A stretch of DNA of 64,000 bases from JBNKHG01 sp050290225 (GTDB taxonomy: Bacteria > Pseudomonadota > Gammaproteobacteria > Pseudomonadales > Cellvibrionaceae): contig JBNKHG010000052.1 in NCBI GenBank assembly GCA_050290225.1, forward strand, positions 1 through 64,000, given 5' to 3'. Each line of letters opens with the position of its first letter. The stretch's first letter is position 1. Both the position numbers and the translations under genes were made by a program. The notes beneath the pieces were generated by a model that was not told the origin of the DNA, did no database searches, and saw nothing but the letters and a program-made list of their open reading frames with translations. Shown piece after piece: positions 25,434 to 33,288 of this stretch.

Positions 25434-26543
25434 CTAGTAGAGGACGACTGAGCGAATGCTCTCACCGGCGTGCATCAGGTCGAACGCCTTGTTGATATCC
25501 TCCAGCGGCATGGTATGAGTGATTAAGTCGTCGATATTGATCTTGCCCTCCATATACCAGTCCACGATCTTGGGTACGTCAGTACGGCCGCGAGCGCCAC
25601 CGAAAGCGGTGCCGCGCCAGGAGCGCCCGGTGACCAATTGGAAGGGACGGGTGGATATTTCCTGCCCGGCACCGGCCACGCCGATAATCCAGGACTCACC
25701 CCAGCCCTTGTGGGCGCACTCCAGGGCCTGGCGCATGGTGTTAACATTGCCGATACACTCGAAGCTGTAGTCGACACCGCCGTCGGTCATATCGATCACC
25801 GCCTCGGTGGTCTTCATGTCCACATCCTTCGGGTTGATAAAGTCGGTCATGCCGAATTTCTTCGCCATCTCCACTTTGGCCGGGTTTGTGTCGATACCGA
25901 TAATGCGGCTGGCGCCGGCCAGGCGAGCGCCCTGAATAACGTTCAGGCCGATACCCCCCAGTCCAAATACCGCGACTGTGGAACCGATTTCCACCTTGGC
26001 GTCAAAGACAACGGCACCAACGCCGGTGGTCACGCCACAGCCAATGTAGCAGGCCTTATCGAAAGGTGCGTCCTCGCGGATCTTGGCCACAGCGATTTCG
26101 GGCAGTACCGTGAAGTTGGAGAAGGTGGAGCAACCCATATAGTGGAGGATGGGGTTGCCGTCGAGGGAGAAACGGCTGGTGCCGTCGGGCATCAGTCCCT
26201 GGCCCTGGGTGGTGCGAATTTTCTGGCAGAGGTTGGTCTTGGGATTGAGGCAGAAATCGCACTCGCGACATTCGGGCGTATACAGGGGAATGACGGTATC
26301 GCCGGGTTTTACGGAAGTCACACCCGGCCCCACTTCCACCACAATGCCAGCACCCTCGTGACCGAGAATGGCTGGAAAAGCGCCTTCGGGGTCATCACCT
26401 GACAGGGTAAAGGCATCGGTGTGGCACACACCGGTGGCTTTGATCTCAACCATCACCTCGCCCGCCCGGGGGCCCTGGAGGTCGACTTCTGTGATTTCCA
26501 GCGGTTTACCCGCCTGCAGTGCGACAGCAGCGCGTGTTTTCAT
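25434..26543 (-). CDS. frmA: S-(hydroxymethyl)glutathione dehydrogenase (class III ADH)
   Basis: Oxidises the glutathione-formaldehyde adduct to S-formylglutathione with NAD. The 369-residue medium-chain dehydrogenase has the catalytic zinc ligands in ATGVCHTDAFTLSG and GHEGAGIV, structural zinc cysteines in ECRECDFCLNPKTNLC, and the nucleotide motif VFGLGGIGLNVIQGA. Length matches. The stop is TAG. Paired with fghA and divergent from a LysR gene over a 222-bp AT-rich spacer. Formate made here can be oxidised by the Fds complex encoded at 39-45 kb. Confidence 0.97.
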   Translation of the reverse strand: MKTRAAVALQAGKPLEITEVDLQGPRAGEVMVEIKATGVCHTDAFTLSGDDPEGAFPAILGHEGAGIVVEVGPGVTSVKPGDTVIPLYTPECRECDFCLNPKTNLCQKIRTTQGQGLMPDGTSRFSLDGNPILHYMGCSTFSNFTVLPEIAVAKIREDAPFDKACYIGCGVTTGVGAVVFDAKVEIGSTVAVFGLGGIGLNVIQGARLAGASRIIGIDTNPAKVEMAKKFGMTDFINPKDVDMKTTEAVIDMTDGGVDYSFECIGNVNTMRQALECAHKGWGESWIIGVAGAGQEISTRPFQLVTGRSWRGTAFGGARGRTDVPKIVDWYMEGKINIDDLITHTMPLEDINKAFDLMHAGESIRSVVLY

Positions 26544-26765
26544 GGGATACTCCTTTTCGTCTTTGGGTTCGGAAGAGAAACTGACTCCACCGAACTTTGG
26601 GAAATTGTTGAAATTTTGATAAAGACACTATAGTTTGTTGCAGTTTGAATGATAACAGCTGATTTAATAAACACTTTGTTGTCATGAGGAAACAATTGTT
26701 ACTGTTGTGATACCTTAGGGGGCTAGACGCGTGGCCGATAAACAGGGTAGGCGGGTGACTGTATT

Positions 26766-27653
26766 ATGAGCCGTTGGGATGGTGTGGAAATGCTGACTGT
26801 GGTGGTTGAGGCCGGCAGTTTTTCAGCCGCCGCTGAACGCCTGAAGGTGTCCAAATCCCATGTCAGTCGCAGTATTACCCAGTTGGAGAACCGCCTGGGG
26901 GTGCAGTTGCTCAACCGAACCACCCGCAAACTGGCGCTGACTGAAATGGGCGAAGCCTACTACCAGCGCTGCCGCGACATAGTCGCCAGTATGGAAGAGG
27001 CGGATCAGGCGGTGATGGAATTGCAGGCCACGCCGCGGGGCTGGTTGCGTATGACGGTGGCGGCGGGATTTGGCGAGAAATATATCGCTCCGGCGGCGGT
27101 GGCCTTTATGAAAATCTACCCGCAGTTGGCTGTCGACCTGGATTTTACCAATCGCAATGTGGACCTGGTGGCCGAGGGTTATGATCTCGCCATACGGGCC
27201 GGTGTTCTCAAGGATTCTTCCCTGATTGCCCGACGTGTAGCCGGGCGCCGACTGCACATCTGCGGCAGTCGCGATTACTTCTCCCGCTACGGCAAACCTG
27301 AATCGATTCGCGCGTTGAAAAGTCACAACTGCCTGGTGGGCTCGGTGCCCACCTGGCGTTTTCGCGAGACCGGGGGGCACCATATCGATATTCGCGTCGA
27401 GGGTAGCTGGCACAGTAACAATGGCTACGCTTTATTGGAGGCGGCGCGGCAGGGGATTGGCCTGGTACAGTTACCGGAATTCTACCTCAAGGATGATTTT
27501 GACCGGGGCAGCCTGGAAGTGGTGTTGCAGGAATTTCAGCCCACGGATACCGGAGTCTGGGCGGTATACCCGAGCAATCGGCACCTGTCGCCCAAGGTGC
27601 GGATGTTTATTGAATTTTTGGTGGAGCGCTTTAGTGCGGTGGGTACGCTTTAG
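26766..27653 (+). CDS. LysR-type regulator divergent from frmA
   Basis: A 295-residue LysR family activator or repressor. The winged helix-turn-helix is visible in MLTVVVEAGSFSAAAERLKVSKSHVSRSI; the rest is the periplasmic-binding-protein-like effector domain. It is of the CrgA-like subgroup with short wing (LNRTTRKLALTEMGEAYY). It is divergent from frmA across a shared AT-rich promoter region, the usual arrangement for a regulator of that operon, but the effector is unknown. The heptad repeat array begins 14 bp after its stop. Confidence 0.9.
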   Translation: MSRWDGVEMLTVVVEAGSFSAAAERLKVSKSHVSRSITQLENRLGVQLLNRTTRKLALTEMGEAYYQRCRDIVASMEEADQAVMELQATPRGWLRMTVAAGFGEKYIAPAAVAFMKIYPQLAVDLDFTNRNVDLVAEGYDLAIRAGVLKDSSLIARRVAGRRLHICGSRDYFSRYGKPESIRALKSHNCLVGSVPTWRFRETGGHHIDIRVEGSWHSNNGYALLEAARQGIGLVQLPEFYLKDDFDRGSLEVVLQEFQPTDTGVWAVYPSNRHLSPKVRMFIEFLVERFSAVGTL

Positions 27654-27666
27654 TGAGGTCAAAAAA

Positions 27667-27896
27667 AGCTGCAAGCCTCAAGCTGCAAGCTACAAGTTTA
27701 CAGCTTGAAGCTTGCAGCTTGTAACTTGCAGCTTGTAACTTGCCGCTTGTAACTTGCAATTTGCAACTTGCAACTTGTAACTTGTAACTTGTAACTTGCC
27801 GCTTGTAACTTGCAGCTTGTAACTTGCAACTTCTAACTTGCAGCTTGTAACTTGTAACTTGTAACTTGCAGCTTGTAACTTGCAACTTACAGCTCA
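27667..27896. repeat. Heptad repeat array with orientation switch
   Basis: The left part (27667-27700) has about five units of the form CAAGCTG; from 27701 to 27896 there are 28 tandem 7-bp units of the inverse form CAGCTTG or TAACTTG. The orientation switches at 27700, creating a strong inverted repeat. Units are mutated but hold the 7-bp register throughout, with TAACTTG and CAGCTTG types often alternating. The frame reading SYKLQV-type repeats across it is not a gene. Confidence 0.92.
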
Positions 27897-27983
27897 CTTC
27901 TGAAAACAACCATTTGCTGTTAGCTGTCCACTGTGAGCTGTTAACCCAACCACATCAAATACAATCATAGTGAGCAAAAAATC

Positions 27984-28976
27984 TTGTCCAGACAGAAGTA
28001 TCAAAATATCCCCACAAACATCATCACCGGATTTCTCGGCGTGGGCAAAACCACCGCCATTCGCCACCTGTTGCAGACCAAACCCGAGGGGGAGAAATGG
28101 GCGGTGCTGGTCAATGAATTTGGTAAAGTGGGGATCGATGGTGCCCTCCTGAATGCCGACGGCATAGCGGTAAAAGAGGTGCCCGGCGGTTGTATGTGTT
28201 GCGCTGTCGGTGTGCCTTCACGCGTGGCGCTCAATCATTTGATTCGCGAACAAAACCCCGACCGCCTGCTTATCGAGCCCACCGGCCTGGCCCACCCCAA
28301 ACAGGTGCTCGAGCAGTTTTCAGGAAAAGCTTATAAGGGGGTGCTGGATATACGCGCGGTGGTATGCCTGGTCGACCCCTGGTGCACCAGCGACCCGCAG
28401 TTTATGTCATTGCCGGCGTTTCGCGACCAGGTGACCATGGCGGATGTCTTGGTGGCTACCAAGGCGGATGTGGCGGAGGCGGAGCACCTGCAACAGTTTT
28501 GGGCATTTGCCGGGCAGCTTTCGCCGCCAAAGGCCAAAATCGCCGAAGTGGCACTGGGAAAGGTGGACTGGCAGTGGCTGGATATTCCCAGGGGATCGGC
28601 GGGCAAGGCGCCTGCGGTCGTCGAGCATCACCATCACGAGAAAGACGTGACGATAGAGACCTCGCGAGCGAGCTTTGACAGTGAAGGCGTGATGCGGGTG
28701 GAAAACGCCGCCGAATTTGGTTTTAGCTGCGGATGGCGATTCAGCGGAGACTGGTGCTTCGACGCCGGTAAATTAAGGGCGCTGTTTGACGCGCTTGCCG
28801 TGCCTCGTGTCAAAGGTGTGTTTCACACCCGCGAGGGCTGGTTGATTGTGAATAAGATGAGGGAAACTGTGTCCTGGGAATGGATCGACAATGCTGAAGA
28901 GAGTCGCGTGGAAATAATTCATCTCGAGGCGGTGGATTGGCTTGCAATTGATAGACAGTTGCGAGCCAGCCATTAA
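27984..28976 (+). CDS. CobW-family (COG0523) GTPase
   Basis: A 330-residue G3E-family metal-chaperone GTPase. Walker A is GFLGVGKTT (around residues 16-24), the metal-binding CxCC motif appears as GGCMCC, and the Walker B-type segment is LLIEPTGLAHP. A histidine-rich EHHHHEK linker, common in zinc-related members, precedes the CobW C-terminal domain (KGVFHTREGWLIVN). The start is a TTG at 27984 without a strong ribosome site; the first ATG lies too far in, past the Walker A motif, so TTG is preferred, but a sequence error upstream cannot be excluded. The metal partner (zinc or cobalt) is unknown; no Zur-like site was seen. Confidence 0.85.
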   Translation: MSRQKYQNIPTNIITGFLGVGKTTAIRHLLQTKPEGEKWAVLVNEFGKVGIDGALLNADGIAVKEVPGGCMCCAVGVPSRVALNHLIREQNPDRLLIEPTGLAHPKQVLEQFSGKAYKGVLDIRAVVCLVDPWCTSDPQFMSLPAFRDQVTMADVLVATKADVAEAEHLQQFWAFAGQLSPPKAKIAEVALGKVDWQWLDIPRGSAGKAPAVVEHHHHEKDVTIETSRASFDSEGVMRVENAAEFGFSCGWRFSGDWCFDAGKLRALFDALAVPRVKGVFHTREGWLIVNKMRETVSWEWIDNAEESRVEIIHLEAVDWLAIDRQLRASH

Positions 28977-28997
28977 CCGCCGCGACAACTTATTGGG

Positions 28998-29026
28998 TTG
29001 TCTAATAATAGTATAAATACTATTAT
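28998..29026 (+). promoter_or_regulatory. Symporter promoter with GntR-like operator
   Basis: A -35 box TTGTCT (28998-29003) is 17 bp from a -10 box TATTAT (29021-29026). Within it, ATAATAGTAT (29005-29014) and ATACTATTAT (29017-29026) form a perfect 10-bp inverted repeat with a 2-bp spacer. A regulator bound here would block the -10 region. The AATACTATT core recurs at 37460-37468 in the opposing operon promoter. Confidence 0.75.
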
Positions 29027-29102
29027 GTGTGAAGCTGTGGTAGTATAGGTCGGTCTCACTTGAACAGGCTGCGAGCTATTTAAGGAGAGTTAATAATAAT
29101 TA

Positions 29103-29120
29103 CATACCCCTCAGGGTATG
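29103..29120 (+). other. Leader hairpin before symporter gene
   Basis: CATACCC and GGGTATG form a perfect 7-bp stem with loop CTCA in the symporter 5' leader, 34 bp before the ATG. The role is unknown. Confidence 0.45.
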
Positions 29121-29154
29121 CCATAAATCACTATTCAGCTGAAGGTGAGATTTC

Positions 29155-30717
29155 ATGCAGCTTTCGAGCATAGATATATCTGTATTATTTACCTACGTGA
29201 TTATTTTGATAGGAATAGCCTATCTGGTGTCCCGGGAGAAAGCCGGGCATGACAAAGACACCAAGGATTATTTCCTTGCGGGTAATAGCTTGCCCTGGTG
29301 GGCGATTGGGGCGTCCTTGATTGCTGCCAACATCTCGGCTGAGCAGATAATTGGAAAGTCTGGTTCCGGGTATGCCATTGGCCTGGCCATTGCGTCTTAC
29401 GAATGGATGGCAGCCATTACTTTGATAATCGTTGGCAAGTATTTTCTGCCCATTTTCCTAAAGCGCGGTATCTATACAATGCCGCAATTTTTGGAACAGC
29501 GTTTTGACCATCGTGTCAGAACCATCCTCGCAGTCTTTTGGCTTGGCGTATACGTCTTTGTTAATCTCACCTCTATCCTGTGGTTGGGAGCACTGGCGAT
29601 TAATACTGTAACAGGCATCGACATGCTTTACGGCATGATCTTGCTGGGAGCTTTTTCCGCGGCCTACTCTCTCTATGGGGGGCTCAAGGCGGTTGCTTTC
29701 ACTGACATAATTCAGGTGGTGATTTTGGTGCTGGGCGGTTTAATTCTGTCCTACATCTGCCTGGATCTGGTTGCCGAAGGCCAGGGTATTATTGCCGGCT
29801 TCGGAGCCCTGGTGGATCAGGCTCCGGACAAATTCGATATGATTCTCGAGAAAGATCATCCCCACTATGTGAACCTGCCCGGTATTTCTGTACTGGTGGG
29901 CGGCATGTGGATTATGAACCTGTCATATTGGGGCTTTAATCAATACATTATTCAGCGCACCCTGGCGGCCAAAAGCCTAAAAGAAGGTCAGCGGGGTATT
30001 GCTTTCGCCGCTTACCTGAAATTGCTGATGCCCATTATTGTGGTGCTGCCGGGCATTGCCGCCGTTTTGCTGGCCCCTGACCTGGCGCGGCCCGATCAAG
30101 CTTATCCGACAATGATGCAGTTGATGCCTGTGGGTATCAAAGGGCTGGTATTTGCGGCGCTGGTAGCAGCGATTGTTTCCTCCCTGGGCTCCATGACTAA
30201 CAGTATCGCCACCATCTTTACCATGGACCTTTATTCGTTCCACCGGCCCAACCGGAGTGAAACCCATTATGTGCGCGTTGGACGCTTGGTCAGTTTTACT
30301 GCGCTTATTATTGCCATGATCTGCGCCAAACCGCTACTGGGCAGCTTTGATCAGGCATTCCAATATATCCAGGAATTTACCGGTTTCTTTACTCCCGGAA
30401 TCGTCGCGCTGTTCCTGCTCGGCATGTTCTGGAAAAAAGCCACCGCCAAGTCAGCGCTGGTGGCGGCAGTGGGTTCTGCGGTTTTATCTCTGGCCTTCAA
30501 ATTGTATTTACCCGAAATGCCTTTCATTGATCGCGTTGGTCTGGTGTTTATTCTGTGTATGATTCTGCCCATCCTGACCGTGTGGTTGGAGAAGGCTGGG
30601 GAGCAGGAAAACTCTATAGAGCTGTCCGATATAGATTTCTCCACCGGGCGAAATTTCAATGTTTCAGGTGTTGGCGTTGCCTTGATTCTAACGGCATTCT
30701 ATACCGCCTGGTGGTGA
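29155..30717 (+). CDS. SSS-family Na+/sugar symporter
   Basis: A 520-residue inner membrane protein of the sodium/solute symporter family (SGLT branch) with about 13-14 helices. Recognised from DYFLAGNSLPWWAIGASLIAANISAE split by helices, the GGLKAVAFTDIIQ segment of the family signature, and GFFTPGIVALFLLGMFWKK. It should import a monosaccharide with sodium. GAAGGTGAG is the ribosome site. Its promoter holds a palindrome related to one in the promoter of the SDR-dgoK-dgoA-dehydratase operon, tying it to that pathway. A strong terminator follows. Confidence 0.92.
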   Translation: MQLSSIDISVLFTYVIILIGIAYLVSREKAGHDKDTKDYFLAGNSLPWWAIGASLIAANISAEQIIGKSGSGYAIGLAIASYEWMAAITLIIVGKYFLPIFLKRGIYTMPQFLEQRFDHRVRTILAVFWLGVYVFVNLTSILWLGALAINTVTGIDMLYGMILLGAFSAAYSLYGGLKAVAFTDIIQVVILVLGGLILSYICLDLVAEGQGIIAGFGALVDQAPDKFDMILEKDHPHYVNLPGISVLVGGMWIMNLSYWGFNQYIIQRTLAAKSLKEGQRGIAFAAYLKLLMPIIVVLPGIAAVLLAPDLARPDQAYPTMMQLMPVGIKGLVFAALVAAIVSSLGSMTNSIATIFTMDLYSFHRPNRSETHYVRVGRLVSFTALIIAMICAKPLLGSFDQAFQYIQEFTGFFTPGIVALFLLGMFWKKATAKSALVAAVGSAVLSLAFKLYLPEMPFIDRVGLVFILCMILPILTVWLEKAGEQENSIELSDIDFSTGRNFNVSGVGVALILTAFYTAWW

Positions 30718-30744
30718 TGCCCCGATTTTTGTGTTGTCTCGACA

Positions 30745-30780
30745 ATTGGGGTTCGCTATGCGAGCCCCAATTTATTTTAA
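30745..30780 (+). terminator. Intrinsic terminator after symporter gene
   Basis: ATTGGGGTTCGC (30745-30756) pairs with GCGAGCCCCAAT (30760-30771), a 12-bp stem with one G-U pair and a 3-nt loop, followed by TTATTTTAAAA. It should reduce transcription into the SMP-30 gene. Confidence 0.85.
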
Positions 30781-30798
30781 AAACAATTGGTTTAGGCG

Positions 30799-31695
30799 AT
30801 GAAAGAGTACTCCTTTGAATTGGTTGATTCCCTGCCGGTACACAACACACTGGGTGAAGGCATTATCTGGAACCGGGCGGACGGGTCAGCCTGGTGGTCG
30901 GATATTCAGGAATGCAGGATCTTTCGCTACCATCTGGCCAGCAAGGAGATCCGGAGCTGGTCGACGCCCGAACGCGTTGGAAGCTTTGGATTTATTGAAA
31001 ATGATGCGCGTCTGATTGTGGCGTTTGCCAGTGGATTCGCCTATTACGAACTGGAAAGCGGAGAAGTGGAATGGATAGCCAGGCCTGAGAGCGAGGTGCC
31101 AGGGAACCGCTTCAACGACGGTCGTGTGGATCGCCAGGGCCGATTCTGGGCAGGTACCATGGTGGAAGACGATCAGCAGAGTTCAGGGCTGGGTGCTCTT
31201 TACTGTATTGAATCAACTGGGGAGCTTCAGCGTCGAGAGACGGGTATTGCTATATCCAACGGCCTTTGCTGGAGCCCGGATTCCAGGTTTATGTACCACG
31301 CCGATTCTCCGCTCAACAAAATGTACGTTTATGATTTCGACGCAAACAGCGGGGTGGCCAGCAACCGCCGGTTGTTTGCGGACACTGATCCTGGTTGTCA
31401 TCCCGATGGCGCCATTGTTGATGCTGATGGTTATATCCTGAGTGCGCAGTGGGGTGGTTCACGTCTTGTGCGTTATACGCCGGAAGGAGATATTGATGGA
31501 ATTCTCCAATTGCCGGTGAGTCAGCCTACGTGTATGGCTTTGGGCGGTGATAATCTGGATCTCTTGTTTGTGACTACCGCAACGGAAGGTTTGGCAGGGA
31601 AAAGAGGGGCAACAGAGCCGCAAGCAGGTAATGTACTGATTTATCAAACCTCTTTTAAAGGTATCGATGAACCACAATTTATTATTGCGAAATAA
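30799..31695 (+). CDS. SMP-30/gluconolactonase-like sugar lactonase
   Basis: A 298-residue six-bladed propeller of the SMP-30/gluconolactonase/LRE family. Metal-binding positions are seen in LGEGIIWN, the FNDGRVDRQGRFWAGTM strand, SNGLCWSPDSRFMYHADSP and CHPDGAIVDADG. Such enzymes open sugar lactones such as galactono-, xylono- or gluconolactone. With the neighbouring SDR dehydrogenase it would convert an aldose to its aldonic acid. It follows the symporter gene and its terminator, so read-through or a second promoter is needed. A collapsed GntR gene lies tail-to-tail 28 bp downstream. Confidence 0.9.
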   Translation: MKEYSFELVDSLPVHNTLGEGIIWNRADGSAWWSDIQECRIFRYHLASKEIRSWSTPERVGSFGFIENDARLIVAFASGFAYYELESGEVEWIARPESEVPGNRFNDGRVDRQGRFWAGTMVEDDQQSSGLGALYCIESTGELQRRETGIAISNGLCWSPDSRFMYHADSPLNKMYVYDFDANSGVASNRRLFADTDPGCHPDGAIVDADGYILSAQWGGSRLVRYTPEGDIDGILQLPVSQPTCMALGGDNLDLLFVTTATEGLAGKRGATEPQAGNVLIYQTSFKGIDEPQFIIAK

Positions 31696-31723
31696 AAAGA
31701 GGCGCCTAATGCGCCTGCTGCAA

Positions 31724-31909
31724 CTAAGCCACATCTCCTTCTTCAAACTGAAATTTATTGGCCAGCTGCTGTCGTATCAATGCCAGGGCTTCGGATTGAA
31801 TATTCCTGGAGGTGGTACGAGCCAATTTGGGGCGCCCCTTTACGATGGCAGAGCCCAGGTCGTATACCAGTTGCCGGGTCAAATTCCGATTCGATTGGAT
31901 GACGTCCAT
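31724..31909 (-). pseudogene. Internally deleted GntR/FCD regulator remnant
   Basis: An intact 61-codon frame, but residues 1-25 match the N-terminus of the full-length regulator at 37987-38703 (shared RNLTxQLVxxLGxAIVxG) and residues 26-61 match its C-terminus (LAR-x-xSR-x-xQ-x-EAL). About 177 codons covering the recognition helix and the entire FCD domain are missing. The junction falls where the intact gene has two similar stretches, AIVQG and AIVRG, so deletion between these is a likely mechanism. It cannot bind DNA normally. The resulting product might still be made, but a function is speculative. Confidence 0.85.
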
Positions 31910-32203
31910 AGGGAGATAGATTTCTGATAGTCCTGCTTGGTTCGCTTACGAACCTATATAATTTTGATTATGATATTAAAAGAAAACTAGCAATAATTGA
32001 TCTTGCCGGTAGCAGATCCATGTCCCGGACCAGCCGACTGTGGTAAAGGAACGGTAAGGCGATGAGTTCAAGGGGCTTACGGACTTTAGGACTGATTTTT
32101 TAAAACCGCTTGATGAGTTGCCTTAATCTAGAATCTACATTAGATTCAGTGGTAATTTCCCCTCTCGGCAATAGACATAGGTGTTGTTGGATATGGCGGG
32201 CTC
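31910..32203. other. AT-rich spacer
   Basis: This stretch is visibly richer in A and T than most neighbours. It contains a GGTTCG/CGAACC hairpin at 31939-31954 followed by an AT tail, and the upstream part of the orphan solute-binding gene. No gene is supported. Confidence 0.5.
31939..31954 (+). terminator. Weak hairpin with AT tail
   Basis: GGTTCG and CGAACC form a perfect 6-bp stem with loop CTTA, followed by TATATAATTTTG. It could terminate transcripts from the symporter-lactonase side. Confidence 0.4.
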
Positions 32204-33058
32204 ATGAAGACTACCTTCCTCGCGGCGCAAGCCCTACTCTGGATTATATTGTTATCAGCCCAAATAGCGTTTGCCGAAAAGGTATTAATAGCGGCGAATG
32301 ACCGGATAGCCACAAACTTTGCACGCTGGACAGCCGATACCCCTTGTACCGAGATAGACAATTTCAGTAATCCAAATGCCAGCCGGGGAACCGTAGATCT
32401 CATTTTGATCTGCCAGGCTTTGGATGCCACAGACTATAAGGCCGAAATTACTATTGTTAATGTACCAAACTATCTTCGCGCCCTGGCGCTGACCATAGAT
32501 GGTAAGGTCGATATGGCGGCTGAAAGTATCTGGCGCTTAGAAATCAGGGAATCTTCTTTATATTTTTCGCCACCGATAATTCGGGAGGGTGAGTTTGAAA
32601 AAGGGATATATACCTCGCCTCATAATAAAAAGGTTTTAGGTGTATCCTCTTTAGAGGAACTGAGGCAGTTAACGGCTGTGATACCAAGCGTGTGGTTCCA
32701 GGATAAAGAGGCGCTTAAAGAGATGGGTGTTTCAATTGTTTATGTGCCACTCAAACAATCGATCTATAAAATGGTTGCCTCCCGGCGTGCAGACTTTACC
32801 TTGTTGGAATTTAGCAATAGTCCAGATTTGAGTAAGGTCTATAACGATGTAAGGTTGATACCGGTGAAAAATATCAAAATTGCGCTAAAGGGTAGCCGCC
32901 ACTTTGTGGTTTCCAAGGCTGCCAGGGACTCTTCACGTCTTCATGAAGCGCTAACGATAGGCGTAAATCGGCTACGCCAGCAGGGTAGAATACGGCGGGC
33001 TTATCAGCAATCCGGCTTTATCTCCAATACGGTTAAAGATTGGAATAGGATATATTAA
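32204..33058 (+). CDS. Orphan periplasmic solute-binding-like protein
   Basis: A 284-residue protein with a signal peptide (MKTTFLAAQALLWIILLSAQIAFA, cut near residue 24; quoted only for position) and a fold resembling extracellular solute-binding family 3: the EITIVNVPNYLRALALTIDGKVDMAAES segment is typical of the hinge region. No permease or ATPase gene accompanies it, so it may act as a sensor input or be an orphan of transfer. The gene and its flanks are AT-richer than neighbours and it splits the sugar-acid locus between the deleted regulator and the dehydratase. The family assignment is moderate; the ligand is unknown. Confidence 0.7.
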   Translation: MKTTFLAAQALLWIILLSAQIAFAEKVLIAANDRIATNFARWTADTPCTEIDNFSNPNASRGTVDLILICQALDATDYKAEITIVNVPNYLRALALTIDGKVDMAAESIWRLEIRESSLYFSPPIIREGEFEKGIYTSPHNKKVLGVSSLEELRQLTAVIPSVWFQDKEALKEMGVSIVYVPLKQSIYKMVASRRADFTLLEFSNSPDLSKVYNDVRLIPVKNIKIALKGSRHFVVSKAARDSSRLHEALTIGVNRLRQQGRIRRAYQQSGFISNTVKDWNRIY

Positions 33059-33234
33059 AGCTAAGGTATCGTGTTTGGCTCTATTCCAGTCACTTTCAGA
33101 TCAGGGGCTGTGGCTGCGTTGTCCGCCTGAATCCTTCTTCTTAACCAAGTTTGCAATTGATCCTGAAAATCAAGGCAGTCCAGCAAAATGCGACAAGGAA
33201 GAGTGATCTCATACCATGTACCCAGAAGTTATAA

Positions 33235-33251
33235 CCGCCCTGAAAGGGCGG
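33235..33251 (-). terminator. Hairpin after dehydratase gene
   Basis: CCGCCC and GGGCGG form a perfect 6-bp stem around TGAAA. It lies just past the minus-strand operon end at 33289; the minus-strand tail TTATAACTTC is only partly T-rich. Confidence 0.45.
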
Positions 33252-33288
33252 TAATGGGTTTCAATATTGTCGACTGCCGGTACCCTCA

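Noticed and set aside
27667..27896. Possible CRISPR array
   Set aside because: Units are 7 bp with no spacers and no cas genes are nearby.
27631..27909. Minus-strand frame with KLQVTS repeats
   Set aside because: It is a translation of the 7-bp repeat array (21 nt give seven residues), with no start context.
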